From an uncultured Clostridia bacterium (GTDB lineage: Bacteria > Bacillota > Clostridia > Christensenellales > Borkfalkiaceae), in NCBI GenBank assembly GCA_945835865.1, contig CAMAJQ010000020.1, positions 1 through 8,143 of the forward strand: a stretch of DNA of 8,143 nt, in the 5' to 3' direction. How positions within the stretch are numbered: position 1 is the stretch's first letter; every line of letters starts with the position of its first letter. The notes beneath the pieces were generated by a model. That model did not search any database. It saw nothing but the letters and a program-made list of their open reading frames with translations, and was not told where the DNA came from. Shown here piece by piece: positions 1 through 6,014 of this stretch. A program made the translations under genes and the position numbers.

Positions 1-2136
1 TGCCGAGAGGGTACAATCCGACCCCGCCCGCGCGAGGACGTCCGACGTGCGGCAGAACTTCATCGCGTTTTTCATCGCGAGAAACACTCTGCCGAAGGTC
101 TGTCTGTCGACGCGGAGATCCTCCGCGTGAAAGCCGATCCTCTCCTCGTTGACGAGAATTTCGACCCCCTCTTTTTCCGCCGTCCTCAGCGGTTTATCGA
201 GGTAAACGACCCGCCGGTACCCCTCCGGAATTTCGGAAATTCCCCAAAGAACGGCGTTCACGTTGCCCTTTCCGTTGGGGGAAAGAATGGAAAAATCGAA
301 GTCGTTCAATTCGGGGAAAAGGGTAAAAGTATCCGTTCTGCCCGCGACGAAAAGCGTTCCGTAAATTTCTTTTTTTGCACGGGAGATCCATTCGGCGCAA
401 TCGGCGGTCGTGACGGACCTGTAAGCCCCCCCCTTTTTCTTCACGGACGACGCGAGGACCGCCGCACGGGAGGACTGCCCGTCCTCCACGACCGTCTCCA
501 CCCGTCTGACGTACCCCTTCAGAGATTCTCTCCCGTTGAAAACGGAGACGTTCGGCTCGAAAAGAATCATCTTTTTATAATCGGCGTTGAGCACGTCCGC
601 CCTCTCGTACCCTCCGAAATCGATCAGATCGATAAACGGAGTGCGGAAAGAGACGTGCGGCGAGCCGAATTTGACGGGGACGGCGTCCGCGCGATAACAG
701 GTCAGCGCGAAGAGAGGCTTTTTGTTTTCTACCCCCGTCGGCTCGAGAAGTTCAAGTTCCTTTGCAAAAGACAGATCGAAGGGGCTGACGACGAGTTCGT
801 CCGCCTCGACCACGCGCCGGAAATCGGACGGAGCGTAACGGGAAGAGAGATACTCGTTCATCGCCCTTTCAAACGCGGGGAGATTCTCCTTTCTGACCGT
901 CACGCCGGCTGCCTGCGCGTGCCCGCCGAATTCCACCGTCTCGTTCTTTACGGCGGAGAGAGCGTCGAAGACGTTGATCCCCTCCGGAGAACGCGCGCTC
1001 CCGTGCAGAACGCCGTCTCTCACGGTAAACAGAACGGTCGGTTTGTTGGTCTCCTCCACGAGTCTCGCGGCGACGATCCCCACGATGCCCGACTTCCATT
1101 CGTCGTCGTATAAGGCGATGATCCGCGATTCCGGATCGCATTTTTCCAGTTTTTTTCTTGCTTGCGCGTAAACCTTCTCACATTCCGTCTGGCGGGCTAC
1201 GTTGTATTTGTTCAGCCTGTCCGCGAGATCGGCGATTTCTCCGTCGTCCTCGCTCAGAAAGAGAGCAAGCGCAGACCTTGCGTCTCCCATCCTGCCCGCT
1301 GCGTTGATGCGCGGTGCGAGGGCGTATGCAAGCGCGGAAGAGTTGATCTCTCTGACCTGCGCTGCGGCGAGAAGGGCTTTGACCGCCTTTCCCGCTTTTC
1401 CCGCGCGGATCTTCTTCAGTCCCTCGCTCACGATGATCCTGTTATCCCCCGTCAGAGGCATACTGTCCGCGACGGTCGCAACGGCGACGACGTCGATACA
1501 GGCGTTCGCCTTTTCGCCGATGAGCGCGCGGGAGAGTTGATACGCGACTCCCGCCCCGCAAAGCCCGTCGTACGTATTTTGCCCCGTCAGTTTACAATTT
1601 ATCACCGTACAGTCGGGCAGGCGCTCGGGGATCTCGTGGTGATCGGTCACGATGACGTCGATTCCGAGATCTTTCAGCCTTTCCACCTGCTCGTACGCGC
1701 TGACGCCGCAGTCGACGGTAACGATCAGATCGGGAAAATATTCGTCGATGACGCCGTCAAGAACTTCTTCCGTCAGACCGTAACCGTTTTCTCTTTCGGG
1801 AATCACGCAAGCCGCTTCGATCCCGTATACACGGAGACTTCTGACGAGAGTGGTGACGGCGGAGATCCCGTCGGCGTCGTAGTCGCCGTAAACGACGACC
1901 GTCTCCCCGTTCTCTCTCGCCGCATGCAAACGGTCGACCGCCTCCCGCATTCCGCGGAGAGAATAGGGATCGGACAGATTTTTCGCAGACGGATGCAGAA
2001 AGTCGTAGGCTTCCCTGCCGCTTCCGACCGATCTCGAAACCAGAAGACGCGCAAACCGCTCCGAAACGCCCGTCGCACGGACGATCTCGTCCGTTAAATT
2101 TTTCTGTTCGTTCTGTATATCCCGGATTTTTATCAT
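1..2136 (-). CDS. recJ: Single-stranded-DNA-specific exonuclease RecJ (C-terminus cut by the window edge)
   Basis: RecJ digests single-stranded DNA 5' to 3' in recombination and mismatch or base-excision repair. The frame is open from ATG 2136 to the left edge, 712 codons, so most of a Firmicutes-size protein (about 780 aa in B. subtilis) is present. The DHH domain shows GDYDADG at 84-90, VDCG at 141-144 and TDHHE at 164-168, the metal-binding motifs, then GLCGAGVAYQL, DSMPLTGDNR and APRINAAGRMGDA (274-286). The DHHA1 part has SGIVGIVAARL (349-359), GSARSPEG and FGGHAQAAG (403-411). A nucleic-acid-binding region and an additional Gram-positive-type C-terminal domain follow. ATG 2136 is the only plausible start: an in-frame TAA lies four codons upstream, and the ribosome binding site is weak (GGCGG). 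An A5G8 run spans codons 567-571. apt and relA would be expected to the left. Confidence 0.96.
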   Translation of the reverse strand, partial: MIKIRDIQNEQKNLTDEIVRATGVSERFARLLVSRSVGSGREAYDFLHPSAKNLSDPYSLRGMREAVDRLHAARENGETVVVYGDYDADGISAVTTLVRSLRVYGIEAACVIPERENGYGLTEEVLDGVIDEYFPDLIVTVDCGVSAYEQVERLKDLGIDVIVTDHHEIPERLPDCTVINCKLTGQNTYDGLCGAGVAYQLSRALIGEKANACIDVVAVATVADSMPLTGDNRIIVSEGLKKIRAGKAGKAVKALLAAAQVREINSSALAYALAPRINAAGRMGDARSALALFLSEDDGEIADLADRLNKYNVARQTECEKVYAQARKKLEKCDPESRIIALYDDEWKSGIVGIVAARLVEETNKPTVLFTVRDGVLHGSARSPEGINVFDALSAVKNETVEFGGHAQAAGVTVRKENLPAFERAMNEYLSSRYAPSDFRRVVEADELVVSPFDLSFAKELELLEPTGVENKKPLFALTCYRADAVPVKFGSPHVSFRTPFIDLIDFGGYERADVLNADYKKMILFEPNVSVFNGRESLKGYVRRVETVVEDGQSSRAAVLASSVKKKGGAYRSVTTADCAEWISRAKKEIYGTLFVAGRTDTFTLFPELNDFDFSILSPNGKGNVNAVLWGISEIPEGYRRVVYLDKPLRTAEKEGVEILVNEERIGFHAEDLRVDRQTFGRVFLAMKNAMKFCRTSDVLARAGSDCTLSA
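426..438 (-). repeat. A5G8 homopolymer run inside recJ
   Basis: On the coding strand five A are followed directly by eight G, within the codons AAG AAA AAG GGG GGG GCT (residues 566-571). The frame I read stays open through it with eight G and continues as a plausible RecJ C-terminus. Gain or loss of one base would move translation into other frames; the -1 frame is open for 77 codons to a TAA at 196-194. The run lies after the catalytic domains. Confidence 0.85.
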
Positions 2137-2147
2137 ATAAACCGCCG

Positions 2148-2188
2148 TTTAAAAAAGGAAAAGCGGACGGAATCGAGAGTCCGTCCGC
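2148..2188 (-). terminator. Intrinsic terminator between secF and recJ
   Basis: A perfect 9-bp stem (2188-2180 with 2171-2163, GCGGACGGA and its complement) encloses an 8-base loop. It is followed on the minus strand by TTTTCCTTTTTT, with three A (2150-2148) after that. It starts 67 bp past the secF stop and its T-run ends about 14 bp before the recJ ATG. No separate promoter box pair is evident between it and recJ, so recJ may depend on read-through or on a promoter that overlaps the terminator. Confidence 0.8.
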
Positions 2189-2255
2189 CGAGTACCCGTC
2201 GGGGAAACTTGCCGAAAACGTGCTTCCTGCCCCGCGCTCCTTTCCGAAGAAAGGA

Positions 2256-3392
2256 TTACGCGTTCGTGGTTGCCGCGGCTGCTTTTTTCTTGAGCGATTT
2301 CTTTGCAGAACTTCTCTTGCCGGACTGACGGAAAAGTTTTCTGAGATACACCCAGATGGGTGCGGCAAGGAAGACGGAGGAATAAGCGCCCGCAATCAGA
2401 CCGAAGATAATGGGATAGGCAAATTCCTTGATGGAGTTCGTGCCGAACACGGCGAGAAGGACGATGACGACCAAGGTGGTGAGGGTCGTCAGAATGGTTC
2501 TCGAAAGAGTAGCCGCAATCGACTTGTTCGCAATGGTTTCGTCGCTCTCGTTGACCATGGAAGGAAGGGCGTCGAGTTCGCGCACCCTGTCGAACACGAC
2601 GATGGTCGCGTTGATGGAGTAACCGATGATCGTGATGACCGCAGCGATAAACGTGGAGTTGACCGGGATGCGGAAAAGCGTGGTGAGCGAAACCATCACG
2701 AGGACGTTGAAGCAAAGGGTGAGCACTGCGGAAATACCGGCAACCCAGGTGAAACGGAAACAGATATAAACGAGCATGGCAACGATCGCTACCGCAATGG
2801 CGATAAACGCCGTACGGATGGTATAGAGCATGACGTCGTTATCGAGGGTGTGCGCGTTGATCTCGAAGTGTTCCGAAGTCTCGGTGACTTCCGCAGAGGG
2901 ATATTTATCCTGAAGGTAAGCGAGCACCGCCGTAGAAATTTCCTTCTTCACTTCTTCGGCTTTCACCATGAGAAGAGTCTTGCCGTAATCGTCGCTCGTC
3001 TCATCGTCAACCGTCGCGGAAAGATCGATTTCCTGTCCGTCGGATTTCATTTTGGTTCCGAAACGGAATTCAAAGGTCGCAACGCCCGCCGTACGCGAAG
3101 TCTGCGTCGTCGAAGTCTGATACTGGTCCTTATATTCGACGGTTCCGTCGAAATTCCTGTCGCCCTGCAACCAGCCTTCAAAATCTTTCTTGAAGGACGA
3201 TTCGTCGAAATTTTCAATGTTCTTTACGGACACTTCAACCGTGGCGCCCGCGCTGAATTCGATACCGACGTTCATGCCTTTGATCGCCATGAACACGAAA
3301 CCGACCGCGATCACCACGAGACCGATCGCAAGATAAAGGAAGAATTTTTCGGAGATTCTGAATTTTTTATCTCTGAAGGAAAAATTAACCAT
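2256..3392 (-). CDS. secF: Protein translocase subunit SecF
   Basis: SecF is the partner of SecD in the SecDF export motor. The 378-aa product is longer than the roughly 300-320 aa typical of the family. The first helix is at about 17-37. An enlarged external domain (38-190) includes a Thr/Ser/Asp-rich stretch at 90-137, and five helices follow (191-350). The tail at 359-378 is Lys/Ala-rich. Family motifs are RIPVNSTFIAAVITIIGYSI (241-260), VVFDRVRE (265-272) and LSRT with R298. Two departures are visible: the usual GxDFxGG near the N-terminus reads GIEFSAG, and the membrane motif usually written GYSxND reads GYSINA with A262. ATG 3392 has AGGAGG 6 nt upstream inside secD. The gene is followed by an intrinsic terminator. 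Confidence 0.95.
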   Translation of the reverse strand: MVNFSFRDKKFRISEKFFLYLAIGLVVIAVGFVFMAIKGMNVGIEFSAGATVEVSVKNIENFDESSFKKDFEGWLQGDRNFDGTVEYKDQYQTSTTQTSRTAGVATFEFRFGTKMKSDGQEIDLSATVDDETSDDYGKTLLMVKAEEVKKEISTAVLAYLQDKYPSAEVTETSEHFEINAHTLDNDVMLYTIRTAFIAIAVAIVAMLVYICFRFTWVAGISAVLTLCFNVLVMVSLTTLFRIPVNSTFIAAVITIIGYSINATIVVFDRVRELDALPSMVNESDETIANKSIAATLSRTILTTLTTLVVIVLLAVFGTNSIKEFAYPIIFGLIAGAYSSVFLAAPIWVYLRKLFRQSGKRSSAKKSLKKKAAAATTNA

Positions 3393-4662
3393 TGGTAGCC
3401 TCCTTTCTCACGAGACCGTAGAATTTTTCTTCGTTTTTGGTCAGAGGTCTGAACAGTTTCATGATCCATCTCGTCAGCACGACGGACGTGAACATGGAAA
3501 CGAGAACGCCGAGGAAAAGGGTGATCGCAAATCCCTGAATGGAGCCCGAGCAGAAGATCCAGAGGACGATCGCCGCGATGACCGTGGTGACGTTGGAGTC
3601 GAATACGGTGATGAACGCTCTTTTATAGCCCGCGCGGATCGCCGCCGTGCACGTCTTGCCCGAAGCGTATTCTTCTTTGATACGCTCGAAGATGACGACG
3701 TTGGCGTCGACCGCCATACCGATGGAGAGGATGATACCCGCGATTCCGGGGAAGGTCAGCTGAACCCACGGGAAAAGAGCGAGGACGATGGTGTACAGAA
3801 TGACGTAAACGGCGAGCGCAACCGAAGCCGCGACGCCCATGCCGCCGTAGAAGATGATGAGGATCGCGAAGATAACGAGCAGCCCGATTCCCGCCGCGAT
3901 GAGGGCGTTGTTGACGACGCCTTCGCCGAGGGTTGCGCTGATCTGTCTCGTTTCGCCGATCACGAAACTGACGGAGAGCGCGCCGCTGGAAATGACGGCG
4001 GCAATGTTTTCCGCCTCTTCGACGGTCTCAAGCCCCGTAATGCTTGCGGTGCGGCTGTTGATGGTTTCTTTACATTGCGGCTGGGAAACGAGGGTGTCTC
4101 CGAGGTAAATATAAAGATAATTGTCGGACGAGGAAGACGAGATGGTCTCCGTCGCGTTGGCGAACTTCTTCTGTCCGTTCGCGGTGAATTCGAGATTCAC
4201 GCACGGCTTACCGTCCTGATCGTACCCCTTGGTCGCCTTTTCCACGTCGTCCCCCGTCAGCCATACGGTACCCGAGGAATCACGGAATTCGAGTTTGCCC
4301 TGAGAACCGAGGATCTCAAGCACTTCGTCCGCATTATCGACGTTCGGGATCTCTACTCTGAGAGAGGTGACGTCCTGTTTGGTGATGGTTGCTTCCGTGT
4401 AGCCCTTATCGTCAAGTCTCGTACGGATGGTCTGAATGACGCTGTCCAGGTCGAGCTTGTCCGCTTCTTCCTCGCTGACCTCCGGAGTCAGAACGGCGTA
4501 ATAACCGCCTTCAAGGTCGATGCCCTTGCTGATCTGACTGAAAATCGAGTTGTAGTCGCGAATGGAATTCGGAATGGGAAAACTGGCAAAACTCGCCGTT
4601 CCGAGAACGACGATGAGTACTGCCAGAATTGTAAGGATCACTATGGATTTGGTCTTACGCAT
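3385..4662 (-). CDS. secD: Protein translocase subunit SecD
   Basis: SecD, with SecF, uses the ion gradient to help pull exported proteins through SecYEG. The 425-aa product has the size usual for unfused Gram-positive SecD, shorter than the roughly 615 aa of E. coli. A first membrane helix lies at about 6-28. The external domain runs from about 30 to 245 and begins with the family motif GIDLEGG (47-53); it contains a Ser run at 175-179. A bundle of about five helices follows (251-400), typical of RND-type transporters. The conserved ion-pathway Asp is present as D319 in GMAVDANVVIFERIKEE. ATG 4662 was chosen on its AGGAGG. The stop codon overlaps the start of secF by 8 bp, so translation is probably coupled. 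A near-consensus promoter upstream fits constant, high expression. Confidence 0.96.
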   Translation of the reverse strand: MRKTKSIVILTILAVLIVVLGTASFASFPIPNSIRDYNSIFSQISKGIDLEGGYYAVLTPEVSEEEADKLDLDSVIQTIRTRLDDKGYTEATITKQDVTSLRVEIPNVDNADEVLEILGSQGKLEFRDSSGTVWLTGDDVEKATKGYDQDGKPCVNLEFTANGQKKFANATETISSSSSDNYLYIYLGDTLVSQPQCKETINSRTASITGLETVEEAENIAAVISSGALSVSFVIGETRQISATLGEGVVNNALIAAGIGLLVIFAILIIFYGGMGVAASVALAVYVILYTIVLALFPWVQLTFPGIAGIILSIGMAVDANVVIFERIKEEYASGKTCTAAIRAGYKRAFITVFDSNVTTVIAAIVLWIFCSGSIQGFAITLFLGVLVSMFTSVVLTRWIMKLFRPLTKNEEKFYGLVRKEATNG

Positions 4663-4667
4663 TCTTG

Positions 4668-4673
4668 CCTCCT
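4668..4673 (-). promoter_or_regulatory. secD: Ribosome binding site that fixes the secD start
   Basis: A perfect AGGAGG lies 5 nt before ATG 4662, which makes that codon the likely start. A second candidate, TTG at 4686-4684, has an AGGAG 9 nt upstream (4700-4696) and would add eight residues (MHNQQEAR) in the same frame. The ATG start gives the more typical N-terminus, a few basic residues followed at once by the first membrane helix. Confidence 0.75.
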
Positions 4674-4700
4674 GCTGGTTGTGCAATAACTTTTACTCCT

Positions 4701-4737
4701 ATCGGCGCGCGTCCGTAGCGAAAAAGCGCGACCCGAT
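4701..4737 (-). other. Leader hairpin in the secD 5' untranslated region
   Basis: In the transcript 4737-4733 (AUCGG) pairs with 4705-4701, and 4730-4726 (CGCGC) pairs with 4710-4706, leaving a 2-base bulge and a 15-base loop. The structure starts about 8 nt after the predicted transcription start and ends directly before an AGGAG at 4700-4696. No T-run follows, so it is not a terminator. Regulation or 5'-end protection are both possible. Confidence 0.45.
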
Positions 4738-4751
4738 ATATACACTCTAAT

Positions 4752-4780
4752 ATTATATAACTTCTTATCGGTTTAGTCAA
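4752..4780 (-). promoter_or_regulatory. Strong sigma-A promoter for secD-secF
   Basis: TTGACT (4780-4775) and TATAAT (4757-4752) are separated by 17 bp on the minus strand. This is a perfect -10, a -35 with one mismatch and the optimal spacing. Transcription should start near 4745, giving a leader of about 83 nt. It sits downstream of a strong terminator, so secDF appears to be transcribed independently of yajC. This is the best promoter in the window. Confidence 0.85.
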
Positions 4781-4781
4781 T

Positions 4782-4798
4782 AAAAATCGCCGATTTTT
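4782..4798. promoter_or_regulatory. Palindrome abutting the secD -35 box, possible operator
   Basis: AAAAATCG at 4782-4789 and CGATTTTT at 4791-4798 form a perfect 8+1+8 inverted repeat centred on 4790. It ends one base before the -35 box of the secD promoter (4780-4775). The AT-rich arms could act as an UP element for RNA polymerase, or the symmetry could mark the site of a dimeric regulator. A hairpin terminator is unlikely because the centre leaves too small a loop. Confidence 0.4.
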
Positions 4799-4834
4799 TT
4801 TCAAAACGCCCTTCTTTTTATCAAACTTTTACAC

Positions 4835-4869
4835 AAAAAAGGGACGGAAAAGGCGTTCTTTTCCGTCCC
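4835..4869 (-). terminator. Intrinsic terminator ending the yajC / membrane-protein unit
   Basis: An 11-bp perfect stem (4869-4859 with 4851-4841, arms GGGACGGAAAA and its complement) has a 7-base loop and is followed on the minus strand by six T at 4840-4835. This is the standard Rho-independent form. It separates the upstream transcription unit from the secDF promoter region, which begins about 35 bp further on. Confidence 0.9.
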
Positions 4870-4920
4870 GCTCCCCGAAAAGGGTTTTTTTGACCTCGTC
4901 CGCCGCCCGGTTTTTCTCCC

Positions 4921-4942
4921 GCGGAAAGAAAAATCTTTCCGC
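4921..4942 (-). repeat. Perfect 9-bp inverted repeat with 4-base loop, 3' untranslated region
   Basis: The repeat arms 4921-4929 and 4934-4942 are perfectly complementary, with a run of four A (T on the minus strand) as the loop. It lies 14 bp beyond the stop codon of the TIGR04086-type gene and 52 bp before the terminator stem. No T-run follows on the minus strand, so it is probably not the terminator itself. A stability or processing hairpin is possible. Confidence 0.5.
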
Positions 4943-4956
4943 CGCGGCAGGACGTT

Positions 4957-5355
4957 TTACCCTTTCGCCCGCGCGAAAGGAAGAAAATTGACGATGAGGA
5001 TCCCCGATATCCCGCCGACGACCGCCGCGCAAAGAGCGTCGACGAGCGTCCCCGCAAGAGAAAGCCCGCCTCCCCCGACGAAGCCGAACAGAAGCGCGGA
5101 GACCGGCGAGGCGATCAGCCCGATAAGAAGACCTTTGAGCCAGCCCTTGTCGTCGCGGACGGCGAGAAGACATCCGCCGAAAACGGAGAGGGACTTGATG
5201 ATCTGATTGATCGGACGGATGATCCCGTCGTCCGCCCCCGTCAGATCGAGAACGAGAGCAAACAGCAACACCGCTCCGAGAGTAAACAGTACCGACGAGA
5301 CGATCCCCTTCGCCGTTTCGTACGCGATTTTCTTTCCTCCGACGAGTTCTCTCAT
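4957..5355 (-). CDS. TIGR04086-type (YrzE-like) small integral membrane protein, function unknown
   Basis: The 132-aa product looks like a four-helix membrane protein. Hydrophobic segments lie at about residues 18-38, 53-66, 73-94 and 100-127, with a short charged loop AVRDDKGWLKG between the second and third. That loop, with Gly-Gly before it (FGGCLLAVRDDKGWLKGLLIGL), resembles TIGR04086 proteins such as B. subtilis YrzE, and the position directly after yajC is also where that family is found. ATG 5355 has a GGAGG ribosome binding site 7 nt upstream, but it sits inside a predicted hairpin. The gene is 130 bp downstream of yajC and is followed after about 90 bp by a terminator, so it closes its transcription unit. 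No catalytic motif is visible. The link to protein export is suggested only by context. Confidence 0.8.
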   Translation of the reverse strand: MRELVGGKKIAYETAKGIVSSVLFTLGAVLLFALVLDLTGADDGIIRPINQIIKSLSVFGGCLLAVRDDKGWLKGLLIGLIASPVSALLFGFVGGGGLSLAGTLVDALCAAVVGGISGILIVNFLPFARAKG

Positions 5356-5424
5356 AAAACGACCTCCGCAAAGAAGAACGGACCCGAAAGGTTCCGACGT
5401 TCTATCTTATGCGAAGGTCGTCTC
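5356..5424 (-). promoter_or_regulatory. Long leader hairpin that covers the ribosome binding site of the downstream membrane-protein gene
   Basis: In the transcript, bases 5424-5410 can pair with 5370-5356 over 15 consecutive positions, twelve Watson-Crick and three G-U. The 3' arm contains the GGAGG ribosome binding site (5367-5363) and ends right next to the ATG at 5355. Pairing continues inward: 5408-5405 with 5374-5371, and 5402-5398 with 5380-5376, with single-base bulges, then a weaker GG..CC/GG..CC apex near 5395-5381. The whole 69-nt leader could therefore form one elongated imperfect hairpin. No T-run follows it on the minus strand, so it is not a terminator. It would be expected to lower translation unless it is opened. 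Its function is inferred. Confidence 0.6.
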
Positions 5425-5485
5425 CGTTATACTTTTTTTTCATCGTGCGGGCAGACCCGCCCCCGACCGGACGCGAAAAAAGAAT

Positions 5486-5992
5486 TCAGTCCTTCTTTTC
5501 TTCCGTTTCCGATTCTTCCGCAACGTCCGCAGCAGGAGCGTCTTCCGTCCTTTCCGACTCTTCCGCAACGTCCGCCGTCGGAGCGTTTTCCTCTCCTTCC
5601 GGGACGAACGGGTCCGCCGTCTCCGTCGTTCCGTTCTCCGTTTCGGGCGCTTTGGACATATAGATCGCCTGTTTATCGAATTTGAGATAGCACGCATTCT
5701 CTCCGTCACCCGTCTTCAGAACGAAGGAATTTTCTTCCTCGTTGACTTCGGTGACGACGCCGATGACGCCGCCGATGGTCGTGACGAGATATCCCGGTTT
5801 GATCGCCATTTTCTTTTCCTGTTCTTCCGCCATCTTCTTGTTTCTCTTGCGGGAAAAGATGGAATTGATGAGGATAAAGACGATCAGCGCACCGAAAATG
5901 ATCCAGATCACGTAGCCGCTTCCCCCGCTTTTTGCCGACGAGGAAGATTGTTCCGCAGACGAAGCTGCGGCTTCCAGAAGATTGAATAACAT
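5486..5992 (-). CDS. yajC: Preprotein translocase subunit YajC
   Basis: YajC is a single-span membrane protein that associates with SecD-SecF and the SecYEG export channel. The product is 168 aa, longer than the roughly 90-110 aa common in the family. It has a Ser/Ala/Gly-rich N-terminus, one transmembrane helix at about residues 27-46, a basic stretch RKRNKK just after it, and the YajC core IKPGYLVTTIGGVIGVVTEV at 64-83. The additional length is an acidic Glu/Thr/Ala/Pro-rich tail (about 114-168) holding two copies of DVAEESE 15 residues apart; it has no predicted globular character by eye. ATG 5992 has a GGAG ribosome binding site 9 nt upstream. The position between tgt and the secDF region is the classic one for yajC. 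The identification is firm; the role of the tail is unknown. Confidence 0.95.
   Translation of the reverse strand: MLFNLLEAAASSAEQSSSSAKSGGSGYVIWIIFGALIVFILINSIFSRKRNKKMAEEQEKKMAIKPGYLVTTIGGVIGVVTEVNEEENSFVLKTGDGENACYLKFDKQAIYMSKAPETENGTTETADPFVPEGEENAPTADVAEESERTEDAPAADVAEESETEEKKD
5511..5600 (-). repeat. 45-bp imperfect tandem duplication in the yajC tail
   Basis: Two adjacent 45-bp units, 5511-5555 and 5556-5600, match at 36 of 45 positions by my count. The first 20 bases of each (on the + strand) differ at only one. In protein this gives two 15-residue units containing ADVAEESE, the second running into the C-terminus TEEKKD. The period is a multiple of three, so copy-number change would keep the frame and only alter tail length. 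Confidence 0.75.
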
Positions 5993-6014
5993 GTTCTGAT
6001 TCTCCGTATGTTTT

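Noticed and set aside
194..450. Apparent frameshift or early end of recJ near the G run
   Set aside because: Counting the run as eight G keeps the frame starting at 2136 open to the left edge, and the residues after it (AYRSV, then DRQTFGRVFLAM further on) look like a normal RecJ C-terminal domain. The reading frame stopping at 194 is simply the -1 frame.
127..2097. Plus-strand open frames of 328 and 311 codons opposite recJ
   Set aside because: They are antisense shadows produced by the GC-rich codon pattern of recJ. No ribosome binding site or recognisable family supports them.
2220..3398. Long plus-strand open frame of 392 codons opposite secF
   Set aside because: It is a mirror of the secF codon pattern. 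The translation is rich in Arg, Gly, Asp and His with no domain or hydrophobic pattern, and secF on the other strand is unmistakable.
4874..4891. Possible plus-strand terminator (CCCC..GGG followed by seven T)
   Set aside because: The stem is only three to four base pairs and no plus-strand gene ends nearby.
5440..5462. Short GC-rich inverted repeat after yajC as a terminator
   Set aside because: The five-base arms are followed on the minus strand by A-rich sequence, not a T-run, so termination there is unlikely.
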